Notes: generated from the letters alone by a model not told the origin. Positions 44,181 through 53,069 are shown, counted from the stretch's first letter. The stretch: DNA of 64,000 bases from AC-32 sp038237925 (GCA_038237925.1 JBBRYF010000001.1:296516-360515), one strand, 5' to 3'. Program-made: numbers and translations.

Positions 44181-44897
44181 GTGCTCGAGGCGGTTCTCTT
44201 CGATTGGGGCGACACGCTGATGCAGTTCGCGTACTCGCCGGAGCTCGTCGCCGCCGGTCACCGCGCCGGTCTCGCCGCGCTCAGGCGCGATGATCTGCCC
44301 GACGTCGACAAGGTGACCGAGCACTTCCGCGAGGAGTACGAGCCGCTCTTCTGGGCGCCCGGCACGATCGAGGAGATCGAATACCCGCAGCTCGTGCGCC
44401 GGCTCCTGGCCGAATTCGGCGTGAGCATCGACGACGAGGAGCTCGGCCGCTACCTCGAGGCCGAGCACGTCGCGTGGGACCCCGCGCGCATCCTCGCGGC
44501 GAACACGCACCCGCTGCTCGAGGCATTGCGTGAGCGCGGGCTCAGGCTCGGGCTCGTCTCGAACGCGTTCGATCCGGGCTGGCTCCTGCACCGTGACCTG
44601 GCGCAGATGGGGCTCGACCAGCGGCTCGACTTCAGCGTCTTCTCCTCCGAGGTCGGGATGCGGAAGCCGCACCCGGCGATCTTCGAGCGCGCGCTCGATG
44701 CGCTCGGCGTCGAGCCGGAGCGAGCGCTGTTCGTCGGCGACCGGCTCTACGAGGACGTGCGCGGGGCGGCCGAGGTCGGCATGACCACCGCGCAGGCGCT
44801 CTGGTTCCGTGCGGACGAGCATCCCGACGGCGCCGAGCCCGACCACCAGGCATTCACGCAGTTAGACGTTTTGAACATCGCCGCGCGTCTCGCGTAA
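44181..44897 (+). CDS. HAD-superfamily hydrolase
   Basis: 238 residues, GTG start. HAD motifs: I in AVLFDWGDTLM (nucleophile Asp at residue 8, with GDT where many members have DGT), II in GLVSNAF, III Lys in GMRKPHPAIF, and IV in FVGDRLYEDVRGA. The long helical cap lies at ~20-90. A phosphatase of the small-molecule type; substrate unknown. A strong hairpin begins three bases after its stop. Confidence 0.88.
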   Translation: MLEAVLFDWGDTLMQFAYSPELVAAGHRAGLAALRRDDLPDVDKVTEHFREEYEPLFWAPGTIEEIEYPQLVRRLLAEFGVSIDDEELGRYLEAEHVAWDPARILAANTHPLLEALRERGLRLGLVSNAFDPGWLLHRDLAQMGLDQRLDFSVFSSEVGMRKPHPAIFERALDALGVEPERALFVGDRLYEDVRGAAEVGMTTAQALWFRADEHPDGAEPDHQAFTQLDVLNIAARLA

Positions 44898-44900
44898 GGA

Positions 44901-44943
44901 GCGCCGAGATACCCGACTGTGCCGCCGGGCGGTATCCCGGCGC
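44901..44943 (+). terminator. Hairpin after HAD gene, probable terminator
   Basis: GCGCCGAGATACC (44901-44913) pairs with GGTATCCCGGCGC (44931-44943), a 13-base stem with one A/C mismatch and a 17-base loop, beginning three bases after the stop. There is no T-run, so termination is likely but not certain. Confidence 0.6.
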
Positions 44944-45014
44944 ACCCTCCTAGCCAGGAATTCGCGGCTTGTCAAGTCTTGCGGAGCGTGGGTGGTAGGC
45001 CCCACAATCCCGAT

Positions 45015-45434
45015 ATGGAGATACGCGAGCAGGCGGCCACCGAGCCGACCGAGCTTCCGCTCCGCCCTCAGGACGAGGTCGAATGCCGCCGCTGCGGTGT
45101 CCACTGCGACAAGGTCGTCTATCCGGGCGCGTGCGTCGCGCGCGGTTGCCCGTTCGTCTATGCGCACCAGGAGTTCGGGCACACGTACATGGGCTGCGTG
45201 ATGAAGGTCTTCGACGTCGAGATCGACTTCGACCTCCTGCAAGAAGCCGAGTCGCGCGCAGGCGGGTTCGGCGCCGTGCGCGCCACTTCGCCGGCGCTGC
45301 CGATGTGCCACGCCGAGGTGGAGGCGTGTTACGAGAGCCGCGGCGAGGAGCTCGGGTGCGTCAACCCCGAGTTCCACGAGCTGCCGGTCGGCGAGCCGAG
45401 CTTCAGAGTATTCGCCCAGATTCGCGCCTCGTAG
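45015..45434 (+). CDS. Cysteine-rich protein of unknown function
   Basis: 139 residues from ATG 45015. About nine Cys, mostly in one N-terminal cluster: ECRRCGVHC, YPGACVARGC, MGCVMKVF, then PMCHAEVEAC and LGC. Such spacing suits zinc or an iron-sulfur cluster. The segment CPFVYAHQEFGHTYMGCVMKVFDVEID looks specific to a small actinobacterial family, but I cannot name it. A weak promoter (TTGTCA, 18 bases, TGGTAG) lies at 44969-44998. Convergent with nfo. Confidence 0.65.
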   Translation: MEIREQAATEPTELPLRPQDEVECRRCGVHCDKVVYPGACVARGCPFVYAHQEFGHTYMGCVMKVFDVEIDFDLLQEAESRAGGFGAVRATSPALPMCHAEVEACYESRGEELGCVNPEFHELPVGEPSFRVFAQIRAS

Positions 45435-45492
45435 CGGTGAGGCATCAGCAGTTAGCACGGACGCGCGGACAGAGCCCGCACGTCCTCCAAGC

Positions 45493-45510
45493 GGCATCGC
45501 CAGCGATGCC
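45493..45510. repeat. Perfect hairpin palindrome 2
   Basis: GGCATCGC, CA, GCGATGCC, followed by TAAG; its last base is part of the stop codon of endonuclease IV on the minus strand. Relative of the palindrome at 44155-44172. Between two convergent genes it could act as a bidirectional terminator stem. Confidence 0.55.
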
Positions 45511-46376
45511 TAAGCGCGTGTTCGCGCGGCTCGCTTCGTAGCCTTCGCGTAGAGCGCCCGCAGCTTCCTCATCTGCTCGAGGTCAGGCCCGTGCCCGGTC
45601 GTTCCCGGCACCTCGAGCAGGGCGGGAAGCCCCTGGAGCTTCGGGTGACCGAGGAAGACCGAGAGCTCCTCGCCGATCAGCCCGTCGCCGATGTTCTCGT
45701 GCCGGTCGCGGTTCGAGCCGAGCGGCGCCTTCGAGTCGTTCACGTGCAGGCAGCGCAGGCGGTCGAGGCCGATCGAGCGGTCGACCTCTTCGACCACGCG
45801 GTTCATCTCGTCAGCGTCGGTGACGTCATAGCCGGAGACGAAGAGGTGACAGGAGTCGAGGCAGATGCCGAGCCGCGGATGGTCGTCGAGCGCGTCGTAA
45901 AGCGCGGCGAGCTCCTCGACGGAGCGGCCGATCGTGCCGCCGGCTCCGGCGGAGTTCTCCATGCAGAGCCACGTCGTGTCCGAGCAGCGAGTGAGCGCCT
46001 CCGCGAGCGCGGGCACGACGCGCTCGAGACCGGCCTCGAAGCCCGCGCCCATGTGCGAGCCGACGTGGAAGACGACCGCTTCGGCACCGATCGCGCACGC
46101 GGCGTCGACGGTCGAGCGCAGGGTCGCGACACTCTTCTCGTACAGCTCGTCGTCCGGACTCGCGAGGTTGAGCAAGTAGAGCGCGTGGATCGAGACGGCG
46201 CCGATGCCGAGCTTCTCACGTCGCCGCTTGAACGCCTCGAGGTCGGCGGGATCGTGCTCCGGGAAGCGCCACGCCCGCGGGCTCTGCGCGAAGAGCTGGA
46301 CCGAGTCCATCCCGAACTCGTGCGCGCGCTCGAGCGCCTTCTTGATCCCGCCTGAGCAGTGACCGCCGAGGAGCAC
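45510..46376 (-). CDS. nfo: Deoxyribonuclease IV (AP endonuclease)
   Basis: 288 residues, GTG start. TIM-barrel metal site motifs of endonuclease IV: GGHCSGGIKKAL, SIHALYLLNLASPDDEL, VFHVGSHMG, CMENSAGAGGTIG, GICLDSCHLFVSGYD, HVNDSKAPLGSNRDRHENIGDGLIG and LLEVPGTTGHGPD, giving the His/Asp/Glu ligands for three zinc ions. Cuts DNA at abasic sites in base excision repair. It lies downstream of a YcaQ/AlkX-like gene on the same strand (9-base gap), so the two are likely one operon. Confidence 0.95.
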   Translation of the reverse strand: MLLGGHCSGGIKKALERAHEFGMDSVQLFAQSPRAWRFPEHDPADLEAFKRRREKLGIGAVSIHALYLLNLASPDDELYEKSVATLRSTVDAACAIGAEAVVFHVGSHMGAGFEAGLERVVPALAEALTRCSDTTWLCMENSAGAGGTIGRSVEELAALYDALDDHPRLGICLDSCHLFVSGYDVTDADEMNRVVEEVDRSIGLDRLRCLHVNDSKAPLGSNRDRHENIGDGLIGEELSVFLGHPKLQGLPALLEVPGTTGHGPDLEQMRKLRALYAKATKRAARTRA

Positions 46377-46385
46377 GTCGAGACG

Positions 46386-47405
46386 CTAGCCGAGCCAGGC
46401 CTCGAGCCGGGCGGCCTCGTCCTCGAGCTCGCGCTTCGCCGCGCGGGGGAGTGGAGCGAAGGGCTCGGTGACCACGCGCCCGCGCTGCACGCGCCAGACT
46501 CCTGCGACGAGGCCGTCGACGGTGAAGGTGGGTCGGACGTCCGCGTTCTTGCGGACGACGAGCGTGCGGTATTCGTCGGGAAGGATGCGCTGCCGGTCGA
46601 GGAGGACGTTGTCGAACTTCGGCAGCAGGCGGACGGGTGCCGGAGTGTCTGCCGCGGGCAGCGGCGCGAGTGGCAGGTCGAGCAGCTCGCGGCCGCGGTC
46701 GTCTCGCAGGCGCTTCAGCCCCTCGAGCTGACTCGCAAAATCGCGGACCTTGAGGCCGGACCACCCCGCGATCTCCGCGCGCGTCGCCGGCCCGAAGGCC
46801 GCGAGGTAGCGGCGGACGAGCTCCGCGCGCGCCTCGTCGCCGTCGAGCTCGTCCTGCTCGACCGCCACGAAGGTCGGGCCGTGGATCGGCGCACGCCACA
46901 GGCTGGACGCGGGGGAGTGTCCGATTCGGGCTCGAAGACGCAGTGCGTACCAGAGGCGGTTCGTGCCGTCCGGTGCGATGCCGTGCTCGCGCTCGACCCA
47001 CTCGGTGATCTCCGTGCGGGTCCGCGGCTCCGACGCGTACTCGCGAAGTGAACCCGCGAGGCGGACTGCGGTCTCCTCGATCTCGGGTGTGACCCAGCCC
47101 GGCGAGGCGACGTCGAGCGCGGTCCCGAAGAGGCCGTAGTCGCGGGTCGAGACGAGGTGCACGGTGCCGCGCATCAGCACTCCGCGCGCTACGGCTCGCC
47201 GTTTTAGCGCCCGCTCGAGGGTTTCTTGCCGGAACCCGTCGAGCCGCGTCCAGAGCCCCACGTACGGCGTCGAGCTGAGCTGCGCCTGCAGGCCCGCGAC
47301 GCGCTCCACCGCCTGCACGACCGGCAGCCGCGTGCGGCGCAGAAGCAGCTGTCGCGCGAGCGTCGCGCGGTTCAGCTCGCGCTGCGTCAGGACCCGCTCA
47401 GCCAC
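46386..47405 (-). CDS. Winged-helix DNA-binding protein, YcaQ/AlkX (HTH_42) family
   Basis: 339 residues, GTG start. N-terminal LNRATLARQLLLRRT and VERVAGLQAQLSSTPYVGLWTRL, the RGTVHLVSTRDYGLF block, AFGPATRAEIAGWSGL and the C-terminal LLPKFDNVLLDRQRILPDEY with VDGLVAGVW are hallmarks of this three-winged-helix family. Members include DNA glycosylases that open interstrand cross-links or bind alkylated DNA. The adjacent AP endonuclease gene fits a repair role. The precise reaction is not proven. Confidence 0.85.
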   Translation of the reverse strand: MAERVLTQRELNRATLARQLLLRRTRLPVVQAVERVAGLQAQLSSTPYVGLWTRLDGFRQETLERALKRRAVARGVLMRGTVHLVSTRDYGLFGTALDVASPGWVTPEIEETAVRLAGSLREYASEPRTRTEITEWVEREHGIAPDGTNRLWYALRLRARIGHSPASSLWRAPIHGPTFVAVEQDELDGDEARAELVRRYLAAFGPATRAEIAGWSGLKVRDFASQLEGLKRLRDDRGRELLDLPLAPLPAADTPAPVRLLPKFDNVLLDRQRILPDEYRTLVVRKNADVRPTFTVDGLVAGVWRVQRGRVVTEPFAPLPRAAKRELEDEAARLEAWLG

Positions 47406-47422
47406 GCCAGTACGCTAACGCC

Positions 47423-48694
47423 GTGCCTACTCGCGCCCGCTTCGCTCCGAGCCCGACCGGCTACCTGCACGTCGGCGGCGCCCGCACGGCGCTCTTCAAC
47501 TGGCTCTTCGCACGACACGAGGGTGGTGCGTTCCGGCTGCGGATCGAGAACACCGACACGAGCCGCGAGGTCGCCGAGGCCGTCGACCAGATCCAGGCGA
47601 CGCTGAGCTGGCTCGGCCTCGACGTCGACGGCGGGGTGACCTTCCAGATGGACCGGCTGGAGCACGCGCAAGAGGTTGCGCGCCGCCTTCTCGACGAGGG
47701 CCAGGCCTACGAGGACGACGGCGCGATCCGCTTCCGCATGCCCGACGAGGGCACCACGGCTTGGGACGACCTCGTACTCGGGCGGGTCGAGACCACGAAC
47801 GAAAAGCTCGAGGACCTCGTGCTCCTACGCTCCGACGGCCGCCCGACCTACAACTTCGTCTCGCCACTCGAGGACGCGCTCGACGGCATCACGCACGTGA
47901 TCCGCGGCCAGGACCACGTCTCGAACACGCCCAAGCAGCTACGCATCCTCGAGGCCGTCGGTGCGGAGCTCCCCGCCTACGCCCACGTGCCGCTGCTGAA
48001 CGGCGCTGACGGCCGCAAGCTCTCGAAGCGCCACGGCGCGGTCACCGTCGAGGATTTCCGCGCGCAAGGCTACATTTCCGAGGCTTTCGTCAACTTCCTC
48101 GCGCTGCTCGGGTGGAGCTACGACGACCACACCGAGGTGATGAGCCGCGAGGAGCTCGTCGATCGGTTCACGCTCGACCGCGTCGGCAAGAGCGCGGCCG
48201 TCTTCGACTACGACAAGCTCACGCACCTGAACGGGATCTACCTGCGCGCCCTTCCTCCCGAGGAGTACGCGGACCGGCTCCTCGCCTACCTACGGGAGCA
48301 GGGCTACGAGTGGGACGAGACGCTCGTACGCCAGGTTGCGCCGCTCGTGCAGGAGAAGATCGCGACGCTGGGTGAGTTTCCCGCCTTCGCCGGCTTCTTC
48401 TTCGCGCGCGTCGAGCCGGACGGAACCGTGGACGGCGAAGTCGTTCCCGCCGCGGCCGAGGCGCTCGCGTCGGTCGAGCCCTTCGAGGCAGAGCCGATCG
48501 AGACGGCCCTACGCGGGCTCGCCGAACGGCTCGGACTCAAGCCGCGAGAAGCGTTTCAGCCGATTCGACTGGCCGTGACGGGGTCGAAGGTATCGCCCGG
48601 CCTCTTCGAGAGTCTCGAAGTCCTCGGCAAGGAGGAGTCCCTCGCGCGCCTGGGCAGCGGGCGCGGCGGTGCGAGCGGGTCGAGCGCACGCTGA
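47423..48694 (+). CDS. gltX: Glutamyl-tRNA synthetase
   Basis: 423 residues, GTG start. HIGH motif in APSPTGYLHVGGARTALFNW (HVGG), KMSKS-type motif in GADGRKLSKRHG, and the class I segments RIENTDTSR and HVIRGQDHVSNTPKQL. The C-terminal anticodon domain is shorter than average (typical GluRS is 460-490). Charges tRNA-Glu; in bacteria without GlnRS it also mischarges tRNA-Gln for GatCAB. A tRNA-Glu and a tRNA-Gln gene lie ~5 kb downstream. Confidence 0.97.
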   Translation: MPTRARFAPSPTGYLHVGGARTALFNWLFARHEGGAFRLRIENTDTSREVAEAVDQIQATLSWLGLDVDGGVTFQMDRLEHAQEVARRLLDEGQAYEDDGAIRFRMPDEGTTAWDDLVLGRVETTNEKLEDLVLLRSDGRPTYNFVSPLEDALDGITHVIRGQDHVSNTPKQLRILEAVGAELPAYAHVPLLNGADGRKLSKRHGAVTVEDFRAQGYISEAFVNFLALLGWSYDDHTEVMSREELVDRFTLDRVGKSAAVFDYDKLTHLNGIYLRALPPEEYADRLLAYLREQGYEWDETLVRQVAPLVQEKIATLGEFPAFAGFFFARVEPDGTVDGEVVPAAAEALASVEPFEAEPIETALRGLAERLGLKPREAFQPIRLAVTGSKVSPGLFESLEVLGKEESLARLGSGRGGASGSSAR

Positions 48695-48805
48695 AAGAGG
48701 AGCCAGGCGCGCCGCCGGTAGAGCGGCGTGGGCTGAGGCAGTCGGTCCGCAGTATTTACCATTTCTGAGTGACAAAACGATCGAGAGGGGTAAACAGTTA
48801 CGGCA

Positions 48806-49183
48806 GTGACCGGCACACCTGACCTCACGCGCTCGCCCTTGGTGCTGATCGTCGACGACGACGCGTCGCTTCGACTCCTCTGCCGGGTGAACCTCGAGCT
48901 CGACGGCTACCTCGTTCTCGAGGCGCCAAACGTGGCCGCCGCGGAGGAGGTTCTCGCGGGGGAACGAGTCGACCTCGTCCTCCTCGACGTCCACATCGGC
49001 GCCGACGACGGGATCGCGCTGATGCGTTCGCTACGAAGACGACAGCACGAGGCACCGGTCGTGCTCTTCACCGGGAGCGCGCGAATCGACGGCGAGACGG
49101 CCGGCGAAGCCGACGGCGTCGTGCCGAAGCCGTTCCGGCTCGAGCAGCTGCTCGGAGTCGTTCGCGAGCTCGCCCCGCGCTGA
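48806..49183 (+). CDS. Single-domain response regulator (CheY-like)
   Basis: 125 residues, GTG start. Receiver domain only: acidic LIVDDDASL, phospho-acceptor Asp61 in LVLLDVHIGADDG, Thr in VVLFTGSA and Lys in VVPKPFRLEQ. All active residues are present; there is no output domain. No kinase or chemotaxis gene is adjacent, so it likely acts in a phosphorelay or by protein contact. The 111-base region before it contains no obvious element. Confidence 0.9.
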   Translation: MTGTPDLTRSPLVLIVDDDASLRLLCRVNLELDGYLVLEAPNVAAAEEVLAGERVDLVLLDVHIGADDGIALMRSLRRRQHEAPVVLFTGSARIDGETAGEADGVVPKPFRLEQLLGVVRELAPR

Positions 49184-49211
49184 CCTCCGGGGCGGGTAGA
49201 TTCCCCGCGTC

Positions 49212-50723
49212 ATGAGCGTCGCCGCCGTCCTGCGCCCTGCCGACTACGAGTCGCGCCTCCAGCGCTATCTGTTCGAACGAGCCGAGGAGGGCCGCGCGGT
49301 CCGCGTGGGCGAGAAGGAGATCTCCGAGCGCGCCGAGATCGTCGCCCGTTACGCCGAGCTCTTCACGCGCGACCAGCTCGAGGCGCTGCGGCAGGCGGAG
49401 ACCGAGGCAGGCGCGGGGGAGGAGCGCGAGCGGCTCTACCGGCTGCGCAAGACCTGCGAGTCGGGCCTGATCTCGTCGGAGCTCGCGGGCCGCGAGGACG
49501 CGCTCGAGAACGCGATCCTTGCGGCGCGGGTCGAGTTCAAGGGCGAGCAGCTGCCGTTGCGCACCGCGCAGGCCAAGCTCGCCGTGCTCACCGGCTACGC
49601 CGACCGAGACGAGCTCGGCCGCGTGGCGACCGAGGTCTCGGCCGGGTTCAACGACGCCCGCCTGGACGTGCTTCGCGCCGGCGAGGAGCTCGAGGCCGAG
49701 GTCAGCGAGATCGCCGACCCGGTCGAGCGCAACGAGGAGGAGAAGGGCATCTCGATCCGCGAGCTCGAGCAGGCGCTCGCCGCCGCGAGCGATGCCGCGA
49801 CGAAGGTCTACACAGAGCTGAAGGAGCGCTGGCTCGAGCGCCTGCTCGGTCGCGAGCGCGAGGACGTGCCGAGCTCGTCGCACGTCGCGTACCTGCGTCG
49901 CCTCTCGCCGCTCGAGAGCATCTACACCAAGGAGCAAGCGGTCCCGACCTGCATGGACACGCTGACGCGTCTCGGCTTCGACCTCGAGAACGAGCCAAAC
50001 ATCAAGCTCGATCTCGACGACCGGCCGCAGAAGTCGCCGCGGGCCTGCGTGATCCCGGCCGATCCGCCGAAGGTCGTCCACCTGATCACGCGCGCGCAGG
50101 GCGGGCTGCACGACTACCAGGCGTTCCTGCACGAGGCCGGCCACGCGCTGCACTACGCGGGCTGCGACCCCTCGCTGCCCTACACGTTTCGCAACATCTC
50201 CCGCGACCACGCGCTGACGGAGATCTACTCGTACATCGTCGAGGCGATCTCGCGCCAGCCGGGGTGGCACGCGCGCTACTTCGACCTCTCCGACGAGGAC
50301 GCGACCCAGAACGCGGAGGCGACCGTCTTCATGGAGGCGCTCCTCTTCCGCCGCTATGCCGCGAAACTGCGGTTCGAGCTCGACTTCTGGGGCCGCTTCC
50401 ACGAGGTCGGCGGCACGGACGTGGGCTACGCGGAGGGTCTCACCGAGGCAACCGGGATGGAGTACCGCCGCGAGGGCTATCTCGCGGACATGGACGCCGG
50501 GTTCTACTCAGCCGACTACCTGCGGGCGTGGATCCGCGCGGCGCAGCTCCGGGCGCACCTCGAGCGCGAAATCGGCGAGGAGTGGTGGGCGAGTAACGAG
50601 ACGGGCGACCGCCTGCGGGACCTCTTCCGCGAGGGGACGAGGCCGTCGAGCGAGGAGATCGCCGGGCGGATCGGCTTCGACCCGCTCGACACGGGCCCGC
50701 TGCTCGCGGAGCTCGGCGTCTGA
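49212..50723 (+). CDS. HExxH zinc metallopeptidase, M3-like
   Basis: 503 residues, ATG start. Long helical N-terminal two thirds, then the metal site HEAGH at 307-311 (FLHEAGHALHYAG) with a candidate third ligand Glu337 (HALTEIYSY), a spacing like M3 oligopeptidases (gluzincins). No signal peptide or membrane segment, so a cytoplasmic peptidase. Typical thimet-type enzymes are longer (~600). The stop overlaps the start of a lipoprotein gene (CTGA). Confidence 0.8.
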   Translation: MSVAAVLRPADYESRLQRYLFERAEEGRAVRVGEKEISERAEIVARYAELFTRDQLEALRQAETEAGAGEERERLYRLRKTCESGLISSELAGREDALENAILAARVEFKGEQLPLRTAQAKLAVLTGYADRDELGRVATEVSAGFNDARLDVLRAGEELEAEVSEIADPVERNEEEKGISIRELEQALAAASDAATKVYTELKERWLERLLGREREDVPSSSHVAYLRRLSPLESIYTKEQAVPTCMDTLTRLGFDLENEPNIKLDLDDRPQKSPRACVIPADPPKVVHLITRAQGGLHDYQAFLHEAGHALHYAGCDPSLPYTFRNISRDHALTEIYSYIVEAISRQPGWHARYFDLSDEDATQNAEATVFMEALLFRRYAAKLRFELDFWGRFHEVGGTDVGYAEGLTEATGMEYRREGYLADMDAGFYSADYLRAWIRAAQLRAHLEREIGEEWWASNETGDRLRDLFREGTRPSSEEIAGRIGFDPLDTGPLLAELGV

Positions 50724-52063
50724 TCTCCGGGCGCGTCCCGCTCGCTGCCAGCGCCGTCGTCTCGCTCCTGCTTCTTTTCGGCTGTTCGTCGTCCTCAAAG
50801 GCTCCGCGCCAGCGGCTGATCGGCTTCAACGTCATGGAGGAGGTCGGCAACGGCGAGACCGAGCTCGTCACGCTCGACCGCAAGACGCTCCGGGCGCGCG
50901 GACGGGTCCTGCGGCTGCGCGACGCCGTCGGTGCGGACACCGACGCGGGGGCAACCTCGCCGGTGGGCCAACTATCGCCGGACGGGAACACCCTCGCCCT
51001 CGGCGGCTCGCTCGGCCAGATCGTGCTGATCGATCCCGCGCGCCTGCGGCGGCTGGGTGCGATTCGCCTGCCTCGCGGAACTGACGTCGTGGACGTCGAC
51101 TCGTGGCCGCGCCCTGACCGGATGCTGGTCGTCTACGGGCGCTTCTCCGTGCACAACACTTGGGGAGACTCCGTCGCGACGGTCGATCCAGTCGCCCACC
51201 GGGTGGTGCGGCACCGCCGTCTCTTCGGCTTCGTCGAGCAGGCCGAGAAGCAGCGGGACGGGTCGCTCGTGCTGACCGTTTTCCCGCTCCGCACCCGCGC
51301 CGAGCTGCACGTCGTGGTCGTCTCGCCGGCCGGAGAGGTGCGGACGGTCGCGCTTGCGCAACGGTCGCGTAGGGGTGGTGGGTCGCGTGTCGGTGGCAGG
51401 TACTTCCCCGCGCTGCGGTGGCCGACGGTCGTCACAGACCACGGCGGCCGAGCGTTCGTCGTCACGGATGCTGAGCCTGTGCGCGAGATCGACCTGCGGT
51501 CGCTTCGCGTGCGCACGCACCGGGTCGAGTTCACGAGCCGGTCGCTCGGGCTCCCGAGCCCGCCGGCTCGCCGACCCGGTACCAGCGAGCCGCAGCTCGC
51601 CTACTACCGCTCGGCCGTCTGGCTCGGCCGTGCCCTTCTCGGCGTCGCCGGCGGAGCGAGCTATCCCGTCCAACTCGCGTCAGGCGGGCTCGGAGAGCGA
51701 TACGTACCTTACGGCTTCCAGGTGATCGACACCCGGACGTGGACGACCGTGAGGACGCTGTCGCTGACCTCGTGCAGCGCGGCGTTCGGCCTCTACCTGT
51801 GCTCGGCGAGCGTCGGTGGGTTCGCTCCCGACAGCAAGGGCTCCCGCGGCAGCTCGCTGATCGTCTACGACCGGCACTGGAAGTTGCTCTATCGGAAGCG
51901 GTCGCCGCTGCTCTGGCGGCAGGCGATCGCAGGCCGGTTGCTCGCGGGGAGGGCGGACGGCTCGAGCATCTGGCAGCTCGACCCTCGTACGGGTGCCGTT
52001 ACGAGGCGCTTCGGCCGGCTGCGCGTCTGGCCGCCGGACCTCCTCGACTGGCAGGCTCGCTAG
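50720..52063 (+). CDS. Predicted lipoprotein, beta-propeller-like
   Basis: 447 residues from an inferred CTG start at 50720. No ATG, GTG or TTG precedes ATG 50834 in frame, and starting there would lose a clean lipoprotein signal: after a short basic start, AASAVVSLLLLFGC places the lipid-bound Cys at residue 22 with an SSSSK tail. The mature part consists of repeated beta segments with Asp/Arg-rich turns (LIDPARLRRLGAIRLPRG, ATVDPVAHRVVRHRRLFG, REIDLRSLRVRTHRVEF), suggesting a WD/quinoprotein-type propeller. Function unknown. CTGA overlap with the peptidase; CTAG stop overlap with the GGDEF gene. Confidence 0.75.
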   Translation: MISGRVPLAASAVVSLLLLFGCSSSSKAPRQRLIGFNVMEEVGNGETELVTLDRKTLRARGRVLRLRDAVGADTDAGATSPVGQLSPDGNTLALGGSLGQIVLIDPARLRRLGAIRLPRGTDVVDVDSWPRPDRMLVVYGRFSVHNTWGDSVATVDPVAHRVVRHRRLFGFVEQAEKQRDGSLVLTVFPLRTRAELHVVVVSPAGEVRTVALAQRSRRGGGSRVGGRYFPALRWPTVVTDHGGRAFVVTDAEPVREIDLRSLRVRTHRVEFTSRSLGLPSPPARRPGTSEPQLAYYRSAVWLGRALLGVAGGASYPVQLASGGLGERYVPYGFQVIDTRTWTTVRTLSLTSCSAAFGLYLCSASVGGFAPDSKGSRGSSLIVYDRHWKLLYRKRSPLLWRQAIAGRLLAGRADGSSIWQLDPRTGAVTRRFGRLRVWPPDLLDWQAR

Positions 52064-52888
52064 GCGCCGAGTGTGGAGGTCGTACCCGTGCGTTGCATCG
52101 GAACTACCGTCGCGTCGTCGTTGCGGCTGATCACGCGCCGCGCGTAGAGCCGCTCGTCTGCGGCGCGATAGAGCGAGAGGGCGTTGTCGCCGTCTTGTGG
52201 GAAGACGGCCCAGCCGAAGGTGACGGCCACGCCGCTCCCGGCCAGCGAGCGCTGGAGGTGAGAAGCGAGTCGCCGCGCATCGTCGACCCGCGAGAGCACG
52301 GCGAACTCCTCGTGGCCGATGCGGGCGACGTCGTCCTCCGGCTCGAGCGCGTGGATCAGGCGCTCGGCAACGGTGTGCACGAGCGTGGCGGCGTCTGAAG
52401 CTGGGCTGTGCGGCTCCGGGCCGCCGACGAGGAGGACGAACGGCAGTTGCGTCGCGAGGCGGTCGCCGATCGCGCGCTCGAAGGCGCGTATTCGGCAGTC
52501 CCGTGACGGCGTCACGATCGGCGAGCACCTTCAGCTCCGCGGTCGCCGCGCGACTGGTCTTCGCGAAATACCCGGTCACGGCCCCGACCGCGACGTAGGT
52601 GGTGAGCCTGATCGCGGTGCTGGCGGTGAGCACTTCGGAGGAGGAGATCGCCGGGTTGAGCACCACGCCGGTCGCGTAGAGCGCCGTTGCGCCTGCGCCC
52701 GCGAGGGCGCCGAGCCAGGGGCCGGTGGCAAGCGCGGCGAGCAGGATCGCCAGGTAATAGAAATGGCCGATCCCGAGTCCAGGCCGCTCGTAGAGCAGGA
52801 AGGCACCGTAGATCGCTACCGCGCTACCGGCAGCAGATCCGAGCAAGGCATGCCGCAGGGTCAACTGGAGCCGCATCTCCACCGACAA
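52060..52888 (-). pseudogene. Membrane GGDEF-domain protein with internal frameshift
   Basis: The first frame (from 52888) encodes four or five membrane helices (ALLGSAAGSAVAIYGAF, FYYLAILLAALATGPWLG, AIRLTTYVAVGAVTGYF) and then the start of a GGDEF domain (LADRDAVTGLPNTR). At about 52500 the reading moves to another frame that continues RAFERAIGDRL, HALEPEDDVARIGHEEFAVLSR and VTFGWAVFPQDGDNALSLYRAADERLYARR to 52060. A loss of two bases (or gain of one) between the LPN and AFE blocks explains both. The signature reads GHEEF in place of GG[DE]EF, so cyclase activity is doubtful even if the frame were intact. Either a recent pseudogene or a sequencing error. Confidence 0.8.
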
Positions 52889-52996
52889 GCATCGAGCGCT
52901 CGGCCTCCCGTGCCGTCACCCGTTCGAGGGGTTTGCGGGCACATCGGTGCAGACACGCCTGCTGCGTCGGCAGGGAAGGCGTGAGCTGCAAAAAGG

Positions 52997-53069
52997 AGGC
53001 GCATACGGGATTCGAACCCGTGCCGCCGCCGTGAGAGGGCGGTGTCCTAGGCCACTAGACGAATGCGCC
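52997..53069 (-). tRNA. tRNA-Glu (anticodon CUC)
   Basis: 73 bases. Acceptor stem GGCGCAT/ATGCGCC, D arm with GTCTAGTGGCCTAGGAC, anticodon stem CCGCC/GGCGG holding CTC (reads GAG), T arm with GGTTCGAAT, discriminator U. The CCA end is not encoded (CCT), so a CCA-adding enzyme is needed. TTTT follows after the 3' end. The body closely resembles bacterial tRNA-Glu. Confidence 0.96.

Noticed and set aside
44969..44998. Promoter of the Cys-rich gene
   Set aside because: TTGTCA is good but the second box TGGTAG at 18 bases is poor; mentioned only in the gene entry.
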